From assembly GCA_038236005.1 (NCBI GenBank), contig JBBSTI010000082.1, forward strand, positions 1 through 15,053: 15,053 bases of DNA, read 5' to 3'. The notes beneath the pieces were generated by a model that made no database searches, had not been told where the DNA came from, and was given only the letters and a program-made list of their open reading frames with translations. This document shows, one piece after another, positions 7,064 to 14,127 of the stretch. Within the stretch, counting starts at the first letter, position 1, and each line of letters opens with the position of its first letter. The position numbers and the translations under genes are program-made. The stretch is from CANKBT01 sp038236005. Lineage in GTDB: Bacteria > Actinomycetota > Actinomycetes > Mycobacteriales > SCTD01.

Positions 7064-9219
7064 CGGGCCGCCTCCGCGGCGAGACGGTCGATGCGCGCAG
7101 CACAGACCTTGAACGAGGGCATCCGACTGATGGGGTCGAGCTCACGGCTGGTGAGGGTGTTCGCCCGCTGCCTGCCAGCCCAGTGGAACGGCACGAAGAC
7201 CGTGTCAGGGCGGATCGCGTCGCTGACCCGTACGCGAAGGAACGCCTCGCCGCGGCGGGTCGAGACCTTGACGCGCTCGCCGTCGGCGACGTCGAGTGAC
7301 TCGGCGAGGTAGGGGTGCAGCTCGACGAAGGCGGCCGGCGCGGCGTCCGTGAGCGCCTTGATCCGGCGCGTCTGTGCGCCAGACTGGTAGTGCAGCGCGA
7401 CCCGGCCGGTCGTGAGGTGGAGCGGCCAGGCGGCGTCGACGGGCTCGCTCGGAACGGGCTGGTCGACGACGTGGAAGCGGGCGCGACCGTCCGGTGTGGC
7501 GAAGCGGTCGAGGAACAGGCGCGGCGTCCCTGCGCTGTACTCCGACGGCACCGGCCAGTGCAGGGCCTCGCCGCTGCGCAGCCGGTCGTAGGTGATGCCG
7601 CTGTAGTCGGCCGGCCCGCCGGCGCTTGCGCGCCGAAGCTCGTCGAAGACCTCCTCCGGGTCGGTTGGGAAACCGGTCGGGCAGCCGAGCCGCTCAGCCA
7701 GCCCGGCGAGGACGTGGAGGTCGGTCCGGACGTCGCCGGGCGGGGTCAGGGCGTGGCCCCGAAGCAGCACCCGCCCCTCGAGGTTGGTCATCGTCCCGCC
7801 CTCCTCGGCCCATTGGGCGGTCGGTAGGACGACGTCGGCGATCGCGGCGGACTCCGACAGCACGAGGTCGGCGACGATCAGGCAGTCGAGCGACTCCAGC
7901 CGCTGCGTGACGTGCCGGGCGTCCGGCGCGCTGACCACCGGGTTGCTGCCGAGCAGCAGCATCGCTCGGGGGCCACCGCCGTCGCCCAGCGCAGACAGCA
8001 GCTCGGTCGCGGAGCGCCCCGGGCCGGGGAGCGTGGCGGGGTCGACACCCCAGACGCCGGCGACGTGGGCTCGGGCGGCGGTGTCGGTGATGCTGCGGTA
8101 GCCGGGCAGCTGATCGGCCTTCTGCCCGTGCTCGCGGCCGCCCTGGCCGTTGCCCTGGCCGGTGAGGCAGCCCCAGCCGGAGCCGGGCAGGCCGGGCAGC
8201 CCGAGGGCCAGTGCGAGGTTGATGAGCGACAGGACGGTGTCGACCCCGTGGCTGTGCTGCTCGGCGCCGCGCGCGGTGAGCACCATGGCGGTGTCGGCGG
8301 CGGCGAGCATGCGAACGGCTGCGCGCAGATCGGGCTCGGACACGCCGGTCACCCGCTCGACCCGGGCCGGCCACCACTGCCCGACCGCGGCGACGACCTC
8401 CGACCAGCCGGTCGTCCGCTTGTCGATGTAGTCGACGTCGATCAGGCCCTCGTCGACCGCGACGTGGAGCAGCCCGTTCGCGAGTGCCAAGTCGGTACCT
8501 GGCAGCGTCTGGAGGTGCAGGTCGGCGGCCGCGGCAGTCGGCGTGCGGCGCGGGTCGACGACAATGAGCAGGCCGCCGCTCTCCTTCTGCTTCGCCAGGT
8601 GCGCCATGAACGGCGGCATCGTCTCCGCGACGTTGCTGCCCACCAGCAGTATGCAGCCGGCAGAGTCCAGGTCGGTCAGCGGGAACGGCAGCCCGCGGTC
8701 CAGGCCGAAGGCCTTGTTGCCGCCGGCGGCGGCCGAGCTCATGCACCAGCGGCCGTTGTAGTCGACCTGGCTGGTGCCCAGCGCGACCCGAGCGAACTTG
8801 CCTACGGCGTAGGCTTTCTCGTTGGTCAGCCCCCCGCCGCCGAACACCGCGACTGCGTCCGGGCCGCCCTCGGCCTGCGCGGCGCGGAGACCGGCAGCGG
8901 CGACGTCGAGCGCCTCGTCCCACGTCGCCGGCAGCAGCGGGCCGCCCTTGCGGCGGCGCACCAGTGGCGTCGTGAGCCGGTCCGGCGAGGTCAGCAGATC
9001 CACCGACGTCCAGCCCTTGCGGCACAGCCCGCCCAGGTTCGTCGGGAAGTCACGAGGCGCGACGACGGCGCCGCCCCCCGGCGCGGGGGACAGCGACATC
9101 GCGCACTGCAGGGCGCAGTACGGGCAGTGCGTCGCCGTGGTGCCGGACAGCGGCGCACCGGGGGACGCGGGGATGGTCGAGGTCACGACGACGACGGTCG
9201 TGAACCAGCGTTCCGCCAC
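7060..9219 (-). CDS. nasA: assimilatory nitrate reductase catalytic subunit (molybdopterin oxidoreductase)
   Basis: A 719-residue Mo-bisMGD enzyme of the NasA/NapA/formate-dehydrogenase group that reduces nitrate to nitrite in the cytoplasm. The N-terminal [4Fe-4S] site is C32-x2-C35-x3-C39 (CPYCALQC) and C66 in GGLCRKGW. The Mo ligand is probably C159 in NGRWCMSSAA. VGSNVAETMPP, VDPRRTPTA, GCLTGQGNGQGGREHGQ and the molydopterin-binding C-terminal domain (TGRVALHYQSG; FVPFHWAG) follow. No twin-arginine signal is seen, so it is cytoplasmic, as expected for assimilation. It lacks the C-terminal BFD [2Fe-2S] domain found in some NasA proteins; the next gene supplies one. The chosen start is GTG 9217-9219 with GAGGGA upstream; the internal GTG around residue 12 is an alternative. 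First gene of the four-gene operon. Confidence 0.93.
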   Translation of the reverse strand: MAERWFTTVVVVTSTIPASPGAPLSGTTATHCPYCALQCAMSLSPAPGGGAVVAPRDFPTNLGGLCRKGWTSVDLLTSPDRLTTPLVRRRKGGPLLPATWDEALDVAAAGLRAAQAEGGPDAVAVFGGGGLTNEKAYAVGKFARVALGTSQVDYNGRWCMSSAAAGGNKAFGLDRGLPFPLTDLDSAGCILLVGSNVAETMPPFMAHLAKQKESGGLLIVVDPRRTPTAAAADLHLQTLPGTDLALANGLLHVAVDEGLIDVDYIDKRTTGWSEVVAAVGQWWPARVERVTGVSEPDLRAAVRMLAAADTAMVLTARGAEQHSHGVDTVLSLINLALALGLPGLPGSGWGCLTGQGNGQGGREHGQKADQLPGYRSITDTAARAHVAGVWGVDPATLPGPGRSATELLSALGDGGGPRAMLLLGSNPVVSAPDARHVTQRLESLDCLIVADLVLSESAAIADVVLPTAQWAEEGGTMTNLEGRVLLRGHALTPPGDVRTDLHVLAGLAERLGCPTGFPTDPEEVFDELRRASAGGPADYSGITYDRLRSGEALHWPVPSEYSAGTPRLFLDRFATPDGRARFHVVDQPVPSEPVDAAWPLHLTTGRVALHYQSGAQTRRIKALTDAAPAAFVELHPYLAESLDVADGERVKVSTRRGEAFLRVRVSDAIRPDTVFVPFHWAGRQRANTLTSRELDPISRMPSFKVCAARIDRLAAEAAR

Positions 9220-9314
9220 CGTGTCCCTCGTGTGTCAGCGCGGTGACATGGTTCTCATGCGAGCAGGCTCACGCTGTGCGCGGCCCCCTGGCACGGGCGC
9301 GCAACACTCTGGAA
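9220..9314. promoter_or_regulatory. divergent control region between nasA and nnaR
   Basis: This 95-bp gap separates two genes transcribed away from each other, so the promoters of the nas-nir operon and of the regulator should lie here or overlap the gene starts. I see no convincing -10/-35 pair on either strand and no full GlnR box; only a GTGAC half-site at 9243-9247 and short partial symmetries. The location is inferred from gene orientation, not from a motif. Confidence 0.45.
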
Positions 9315-10517
9315 ATGTCCGACGGGCAGGGTCATCACGTGGACACGCCCGCAGCCGTCGCCGAGCCCGCCGCCGAGCAGCTCCCGCTCGCCGGCTTCAC
9401 CGTCGCCGTCACCGCAGCGCGCCGCCGGGAGGAGCTGACGGCTCTGCTGGTGCGCCGCGGCGCCCGAGTGGTCGAGGCGCCCGCGATCCAGATCATCCCT
9501 ACCGGCGACGACGATGAGCTCCTGGCCTCGACCCGGGCCTGCATCGCCAGCGCTCCTGACGTCGTCGTCGCGACCACCGGCATCGGGTTCCGAGGCTGGA
9601 TGGAAGCGGCCGACGGTTGGGGGCTGGGCGAGCAGCTCCGCGAGCGCATCGGTGCCGCCGAGCTGCTGGCGCGCGGCCCGAAGGTGAAGGGCGCCGTGCG
9701 CGCGGCCGGTCTTGCGGAGACCTGGTCGCCCGACAGCGAGGCGAGCGACGAGGTGCTCGCGCGGCTGCTGGCTCAGGGCGTGGCCGGCCGCACCGTTGTG
9801 GTGCAGCTGCACGGCGAGCCGGCCCCGGGGTTCCTCGGCGCGCTCCGGAAGGCCGGGGCCACCGTGCTCGAGGTCCCGGTCTACCGATGGGTGCCCGCCG
9901 AGGACCTCATTCCGGTGCGCCGCCTCGTCAGGCAGCTCGCGACCGCCGCCGTCGACTGCGTCGTGTTCACCAGCGCCCCCGCCGTGGCTAGCCTGCTCGC
10001 CACGGCGCAGGAGGAGGGGAGCCACGACGCCGTCGTCACCGCGCTCGCCGGGCCGGTGCTGGCCGCGTGCGTCGGCCCCGTGACCGCGGCGCCGCTCGAG
10101 CGGCTCGGGGTCCCGACCGTCCAGCCCGAGCGGGCCCGGCTCGGCGCGCTCGTCCGCACTGTGGTCGAGGAGCTGCCGGCGCGACGCACCCGCATGCTCA
10201 CGGCCGGGGAGCACGCGCTCGAGCTACGGGGCCACACGGTCCTGGTCGACGGCCGCCCCGTCGCGCTGACCGGTCGCCAGGTCGGGGTGCTGTCGGCGCT
10301 GCTGGACGCCAGCGGCACGGTGCTCTCACGGCCCGAGCTGCTGCGCCGCGCATGGCCGGGCGAGGTTGCCGACGAGCACGCCGTCGAGATGACGGTGGCG
10401 CGGCTGCGCAGCGCCCTCGGGCCGGCCGGCGCCGTCGTCCAGACTGTCGTGAAGCGGGGCTACAAGCTTGCAGCCCCCGTCTCACAGCCCGTACCGGACC
10501 TCGTGCGGGAGACGTGA
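9315..10517 (+). CDS. nnaR: HemD-fold/winged-helix transcriptional regulator of nitrate assimilation (NnaR-like)
   Basis: A 400-residue protein with two parts. Residues about 25-285 are a uroporphyrinogen-III synthase (HemD) fold: LAGFTVAVTAARRREEL, VVEAPAIQIIP, VVATTGIGFRGWMEA, VVVQLHGEPAPGFL, VPVYRWVPAED, VVFTSAPAVASLL. Residues about 300-395 are an OmpR/PhoB-type winged helix (VDGRPVALTGRQVGVLSALL, HAVEMTVARLRSAL, VVKRGYKLAA). This architecture is that of NnaR (Streptomyces coelicolor, Mycobacterium smegmatis), a co-activator with GlnR of nitrate/nitrite assimilation genes. The HemD part probably senses a ligand rather than serving haem synthesis; this is inference. The position between nasA and narK fits strongly. 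Start choice: ATG 9315 has a weak ribosome site; GTG 9339 with AGGG about 9 bases upstream (392 residues) and GTG 9243 are alternatives. Confidence 0.88.
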   Translation: MSDGQGHHVDTPAAVAEPAAEQLPLAGFTVAVTAARRREELTALLVRRGARVVEAPAIQIIPTGDDDELLASTRACIASAPDVVVATTGIGFRGWMEAADGWGLGEQLRERIGAAELLARGPKVKGAVRAAGLAETWSPDSEASDEVLARLLAQGVAGRTVVVQLHGEPAPGFLGALRKAGATVLEVPVYRWVPAEDLIPVRRLVRQLATAAVDCVVFTSAPAVASLLATAQEEGSHDAVVTALAGPVLAACVGPVTAAPLERLGVPTVQPERARLGALVRTVVEELPARRTRMLTAGEHALELRGHTVLVDGRPVALTGRQVGVLSALLDASGTVLSRPELLRRAWPGEVADEHAVEMTVARLRSALGPAGAVVQTVVKRGYKLAAPVSQPVPDLVRET

Positions 10518-10565
10518 CCGGGACGCCTCCCCTGCGAGACCGGCGGGAGACGACGCGTCCCTAGC

Positions 10566-10601
10566 GTCGGCGACGACCCCGCGACGAACGACGTCGCCGA
10601 C
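10566..10601 (+). promoter_or_regulatory. hairpin in the narK leader
   Basis: GTCGGCGACG (10566-10575) pairs perfectly with CGTCGCCGAC (10592-10601), a 10-bp GC-rich stem with a 16-base loop. It ends four bases before the TAGGAG ribosome site of narK and about 50 bases after the nnaR stop. It has no U-tract, so it is not a classical terminator; it may be an operator palindrome, an mRNA-stabilising structure or a leader element. Confidence 0.55.
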
Positions 10602-10616
10602 CCCGTAGGAGCCACC

Positions 10617-12008
10617 GTGAGCCCTGTCCAATCCGGTCCCGACGCCCTCGTCCCCGCGCAGCACGTGCTCGACGAAGTCCGGTCCGACGACGAGCTGCTG
10701 CAGCGCCGCGAGGGGCGCTGGATCGACAGGTGGGAGCCCGAGGACCCGCGGTTCTGGGACGAGGTCGGCGAGCGGACCGCCAAGCGCAACCTGGTCTTCT
10801 CGATCCTGTCCGAGCACATCGGCTTCTCGGTCTGGGTCATCTGGTCGGTCATGGTGCTGTTCATGCCCGAGCCGATCTGGGGGTTCAGCGTCACCGACAA
10901 GTTCCTGCTCACGACGACGCCGGCGCTGCTCGGCTCGCTCGTGCGCCTGCCCTACACCTTCGCGATCGCCAAGTTCGGCGGGCGCAACTGGACCGTCGTC
11001 TCTGCGGCGCTGCTGCTCGTCCCCGCAGTCCTCGCGCTGTTCCTGCTCCAGCCTGGCGTCTCCTTGAGGACGCTGCTCGCGGTCACGGCCCTCGCCGGCG
11101 TCGGCGGCGGCAACTTCGCCTCCTCGATGGCGAACATCAACAACTTCTACCCTCAGCGGCTCAAGGGCCGCGCGCTCGGGCTGAACGCCGGCGGCGGCAA
11201 CCTCGGCGTCGCGGCGGTGCAGATCGTCGGTGCGCTGGCCCTGCTGCTCGGCGGCCCGACGACCGACCCCCGCGTGATGCTCTACCTCTACATCCCACTG
11301 GTCGTACTCGCCACGGCGCTCGCCTGGTCGAAGATGGACAACCTCAGCGAGGCGAAGAACGACAAGGGGGCGATGCGCGACGTGGCCAAGCACCGCCACA
11401 CCTGGATCATCTCGTTCCTCTACATCGGCACGTTCGGCAGTTTCATCGGCTTTGGGTTCGCCTTTGGCCAGGTGCTCGCCGCTGCCGGCGCCGAGCGCCC
11501 GATCAACTACATCTGGCTCGGCGCCCTCGCCGGCTCGCTGATTCGTCCGGTAGGCGGCGCGTTGGCCGACCGCTACAAGGGCTCGACCGTCACCTTCTGG
11601 AACTTCCTCGCCATGACCGTCGCCGCGCTCGTGGTGCTGTGGGCTGCGAGCTCGGAGTCCATCTCGCTGCTCGCCGTCTCTTTCACGGTCCTGTTCTGCC
11701 TGACCGGCCTCGGGAACGGTTCGGTGTACAAGATGATCCCCGCGATCTTCCACGCGGAGTCGCTGCGCGGCGAGGGCACCCGTACCAGCAAGCAGGACCG
11801 CCGGCTAGCCAGCGCTCTCGTCGGGATCGCCGGTGCGGTCGGCGCCTTCGGCGGTGTGCTCGTACAGCTCGCCTTCCGTGAGTCCTTCCTGCAGCGCGGC
11901 AGCGCCGGCATCGCCTACATCGCCTTCATCGCCTTCTACCTCGTCTGCGCCGCCATCACCTGGGCCGTCTACATACGCCCCCGGAGCGGGCGCCTCAGCG
12001 GCGTCTGA
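10617..12008 (+). CDS. narK: nitrate/nitrite transporter of the NarK/NNP family (MFS)
   Basis: A 463-residue, 12-helix major facilitator protein. A ~50-residue polar cytoplasmic N-terminus (GRWIDRWEPEDPRFWDE) precedes the first membrane helix, as in actinobacterial NarK proteins. Both nitrate-signature segments are present: GVGGGNFASSMANINNFYP at about residues 160-178, running into KGRALGLNAGGGNLG, and GLGNGSVYKMIPAIFH at about 364-380. Arginines in LVRLPYTFAI and SLIRPVGGALADRYKG fit the two substrate-binding Arg of NarK. It should import nitrate, or exchange nitrate for nitrite, at the cytoplasmic membrane to feed NasA. The GTG start at 10617 follows TAGGAGCCACC, a good ribosome site. It lies 99 bp behind nnaR, same strand, so may be co-transcribed or have its own promoter. 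Confidence 0.95.
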   Translation: MSPVQSGPDALVPAQHVLDEVRSDDELLQRREGRWIDRWEPEDPRFWDEVGERTAKRNLVFSILSEHIGFSVWVIWSVMVLFMPEPIWGFSVTDKFLLTTTPALLGSLVRLPYTFAIAKFGGRNWTVVSAALLLVPAVLALFLLQPGVSLRTLLAVTALAGVGGGNFASSMANINNFYPQRLKGRALGLNAGGGNLGVAAVQIVGALALLLGGPTTDPRVMLYLYIPLVVLATALAWSKMDNLSEAKNDKGAMRDVAKHRHTWIISFLYIGTFGSFIGFGFAFGQVLAAAGAERPINYIWLGALAGSLIRPVGGALADRYKGSTVTFWNFLAMTVAALVVLWAASSESISLLAVSFTVLFCLTGLGNGSVYKMIPAIFHAESLRGEGTRTSKQDRRLASALVGIAGAVGAFGGVLVQLAFRESFLQRGSAGIAYIAFIAFYLVCAAITWAVYIRPRSGRLSGV

Positions 12009-12171
12009 CCCGGGAAGGCAGCGCCCCGGCCGCTCGCGACGCCGCCAAGCCGTGATCGCACCCGCCCCGGTGCGCGCGCCAGATGGCCTCCGACCGGCCC
12101 AGGTGCCGCCGTCGCCAGTCCGCGCGCTTCGGCGGTCAACGACGCCCCCTACGGCCGTCCGGCGAGGCACG
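12009..12171. other. gene-free stretch downstream of narK
   Basis: No gene, convincing terminator or RNA signal is visible between the narK stop and the stop of the Sir2 remnant. Open frames through it are Arg/Pro/Ser-rich chance frames. The GC-rich start (GCGCCCCGGCCGCTCGCG) can form weak structures but has no T-run. It probably includes the junction where the rest of the Sir2 gene was lost. Confidence 0.5.
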
Positions 12172-12297
12172 TCACTCGGTTAGCGGCCAAGTCCTGGAGC
12201 GCATTCCACAGTCGGTCGGCAGTCCCGCGCCGGAGAGCACGACCGCGCCACCTCGTCCGACCAGCTCGGACAGGCTGCTCGACAGCACCTTCGTCAC
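12172..12297 (-). pseudogene. remnant of a Sir2-type NAD-dependent deacetylase (N-terminus only)
   Basis: Starting at GTG 12295-12297, 14 bases after the GDSL stop, the frame reads VTKVLSSSLSELVGRGG, then AVVLSGAGLPTDCGMRS, and stops after 41 residues. This matches the first ~40 residues of bacterial sirtuins, whose NAD-binding motif reads roughly VLSGAGxSTxSGIPDYRG. Here the key Ser after GAG-L is Pro, the next Ser is Cys, and IPDYRG has been replaced by an unrelated end. The zinc-binding and catalytic His regions are absent. This is most likely a deletion stump of a gene once co-transcribed with the hydrolase. The match is short, so moderate confidence. Confidence 0.65.
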
Positions 12298-12311
12298 CCA
12301 TTCATGGTCGC

Positions 12312-13142
12312 TCAGGCGCCCTGGTCCTGCACGCTCTCGGCCGGGCGTACGGGCAGGCCCGGCTGTCCTACGGGCAGCAGCTCCGGTCGCTTGGCGCTCA
12401 CGCCGTCCCCGGAGGACTGTCGCCGTGCCCGCCGCAGCAGCCACGGCCCGAAGTGCTCGTACCACCAGCGCACCTCCGCCTGCGACCGACCGAGGACGGT
12501 GGGTACGGGCCGCCCCGGCAGCACCGTACGCCAGGTGCTGTCGGATCCGGGCAGCCCGAGCGCCTCAGCGAGCCCGGCGGCGATGCGCTCGTGCCCGAGC
12601 GGGCCGGCGTGCAGGCGGTCGGGACTCCACATCCGCGGGTCGGTGCCGACCTCGTGCGCCGCCCCGGCGTCGGCGACGAGCGCTCCGGTCCGGTCGGCAG
12701 CGTCCCGCACCCGCTGGTTGTAGTCCGCGAGCCGAGCACGCAGCGGTCGCGACACCGGCATGATCCGGGTCGGGTCGGGGGTGGTGATGGTGAGCGTCGT
12801 GGCGCCCGAGCGCACCAGAGCGTCCAGCATCGTCTCCAGGTCGCCCTGCACCCCAGCTGCGTCGTAGTCCGGCCGGAGCAGGTCGTTCACCCCAGCGAAG
12901 ACGCTCGCGAGGTCCGGCTTCATGGCCAGCGCCGGCTCGAGCTGCTCGGTCAGCACCTGCCCGACCAGTCTGCCGCGGACGGCGAGATTGGCGTACGCCA
13001 GCTCAGGGCTGGTCTTTGCGACCGTCGAGGCGAGGCGATCCGCCCAGCCCCGGAAGCCACCGGCACCGTCCGGATCGTCGAGGCCTTCGGTGGAGCTGTC
13101 GCCGAGAGCCACGTAGCGCTCGTAGCGCAGGTAGGTCGTCAC
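12312..13142 (-). CDS. SGNH/GDSL hydrolase
   Basis: A 276-residue esterase/lipase-like hydrolase. Block I is ALGDSSTEG with nucleophile S16, block II has N52 and G57 (NLAVRG), block III is GVND with N86, and block V is DRLHAGPLGHERIA with D175 and H178, so the full SGNH catalytic set is present. No signal peptide is visible, so it is probably cytoplasmic; the substrate is unknown. The C-terminal ~50 residues after RWWYEHFGPWLLRRARR are basic and polar and look non-catalytic. The start is GTG 13140-13142, 12-15 residues before the GDS motif as usual; its ribosome site is weak (a GGGG just upstream), so a leaderless start is possible. Divergent from the next gene with only 35 bp between starts. 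Confidence 0.88.
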   Translation of the reverse strand: MTTYLRYERYVALGDSSTEGLDDPDGAGGFRGWADRLASTVAKTSPELAYANLAVRGRLVGQVLTEQLEPALAMKPDLASVFAGVNDLLRPDYDAAGVQGDLETMLDALVRSGATTLTITTPDPTRIMPVSRPLRARLADYNQRVRDAADRTGALVADAGAAHEVGTDPRMWSPDRLHAGPLGHERIAAGLAEALGLPGSDSTWRTVLPGRPVPTVLGRSQAEVRWWYEHFGPWLLRRARRQSSGDGVSAKRPELLPVGQPGLPVRPAESVQDQGA

Positions 13143-13164
13143 CCCCGAAAGGCTGCCACGTCGA

Positions 13165-13177
13165 TACGCTCACCGTC
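13165..13177 (+). promoter_or_regulatory. possible -10 element giving a leaderless transcript
   Basis: TACGCT (13165-13170) fits the actinobacterial TAnnnT -10 consensus and ends seven bases before the GTG at 13178, where transcription would start. No ribosome site precedes that GTG at a useful distance. No clear -35 is seen, so the call is tentative. Confidence 0.4.
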
Positions 13178-14014
13178 GTGGCACGCGTGCGGTACGAACC
13201 CCAGCCAGGTCGTCATCAGATCGACAGCGGGGTCGCGGAGCTGCTCTTCGACGCCGACCGAGCCGGCTCGGTCGAGCTGCTGGTCGACGGGGTGCCGCAG
13301 AGTCACGTCGACACCGTGGACCCGACGCACCTGGACTACGCCTACGTACGTCTGATCGGCGATCTGGTCGACCTGCAGCCCGAGGGCCCACTGACGGTGC
13401 TGCACCTGGGCGGCGGGGCGTGCACGCTCGCCCGCTACGTGAGCGCCCAGCGGCCAGGGTCGACGCAGCTGGTCGTGGAGATCGACGGTAAGCTGGCCGA
13501 GCTGGTGCGGGCCGAGCTGGGGACACCGGGCTTCAAGCTGCGGGTCGGCGACGCGCGCGCGGTGGTCGCCGGGCTCGCCGACGCCAGCAGCGACCTGGTG
13601 GTCGGCGACTGCTTCACCGCCGCGCAGATCCCCGGTCCGACCAGCACGATCGAGCACGTCAGCCAGGTCGCCCGGGTGCTGCGGCCGGGGGGTGCGTACG
13701 CACTGAACGTCGGCGACGGGACCGGGCTCGCGTTCACCCGGTCGGCCATGGCGACCCTGCAGGGAGTGTTCGCCCACACGGTCCTGCTGAGCGACCCGGG
13801 GGTGCTGCGCGGACGACGGTTCGGCAACCTGGTGCTGATCGGGTCGGACGCACCGCTGCCGCTGGAGGGATTGCGTCGCCGGGCGGCCCGCGCGGCCGGC
13901 ACCGCCCGGGTGGTCGCCGGCGACGACCTGGTCGCCTTCGTGGCGGGCGCTCCGGTGCTCACCGACGCAGCGGCCGTTCCCACCCCGACCGCGCCGAAGG
14001 ACCTTTTTGCCTAA
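13178..14014 (+). CDS. spermidine-synthase-like SAM-binding protein (class I methyltransferase fold)
   Basis: A 278-residue protein of the spermidine/putrescine aminopropyltransferase-like group common in actinobacteria. Glycine motif I is VLHLGGGACTLARYV (GGG at 78-80), the acidic strand-2 end is LVVEIDGKL, then VGDARAVVAGL, VVGDCFTAAQIP and ARVLRPGGAYALNVGDG. The residue order is that of the nucleotide-binding core; the GDCF where typical spermidine synthases have DxF/DAF leaves polyamine activity uncertain, so it could be a methyltransferase of unknown substrate. The open frame extends upstream to 13016, but that part overlaps the divergent hydrolase and looks non-coding; GTG 13178 (alternative GTG 13187) is the best start and appears leaderless. 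No membrane segments. Confidence 0.8.
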   Translation: MARVRYEPQPGRHQIDSGVAELLFDADRAGSVELLVDGVPQSHVDTVDPTHLDYAYVRLIGDLVDLQPEGPLTVLHLGGGACTLARYVSAQRPGSTQLVVEIDGKLAELVRAELGTPGFKLRVGDARAVVAGLADASSDLVVGDCFTAAQIPGPTSTIEHVSQVARVLRPGGAYALNVGDGTGLAFTRSAMATLQGVFAHTVLLSDPGVLRGRRFGNLVLIGSDAPLPLEGLRRRAARAAGTARVVAGDDLVAFVAGAPVLTDAAAVPTPTAPKDLFA

Positions 14015-14056
14015 CCTGCTCCAGCCGACGGAAAGATGCTCTGAGCAGACAGTTCC

Positions 14057-14085
14057 TTGACCTGACAGACCCATCACGGTAAGGT
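14057..14085 (+). promoter_or_regulatory. near-consensus housekeeping promoter
   Basis: TTGACC (14057-14062) and TAAGGT (14080-14085) are separated by exactly 17 bases, close to the optimum for the principal actinobacterial sigma factor. Transcription would begin near 14091-14093, leaving a leader of about 36 bases before the ATG at 14128. Confidence 0.8.
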
Positions 14086-14127
14086 TGTCGAACAGGTGTT
14101 CGAGGATTGTGCAGGAGGTGGACCAGG

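Noticed and set aside
7912..9246. 444-residue plus-strand frame opposite nasA
   Set aside because: Gly/Ala/Arg/Val-rich antisense shadow; nasA on the other strand has all cluster and Mo ligands.
9240..9275. Possible GlnR box between nasA and nnaR
   Set aside because: Only one GTGAC half-site is visible; the spaced GAAAC-type partner sites are missing on both strands.
10482..11753. 423-residue minus-strand frame opposite narK
   Set aside because: Charged repetitive antisense frame with no motif; narK signatures are clear on the plus strand.
14015..14056. Terminator after the methyltransferase-like gene
   Set aside because: Only a very short TGCTC/GAGCA symmetry with a one-base loop and no T-run; not a plausible hairpin.
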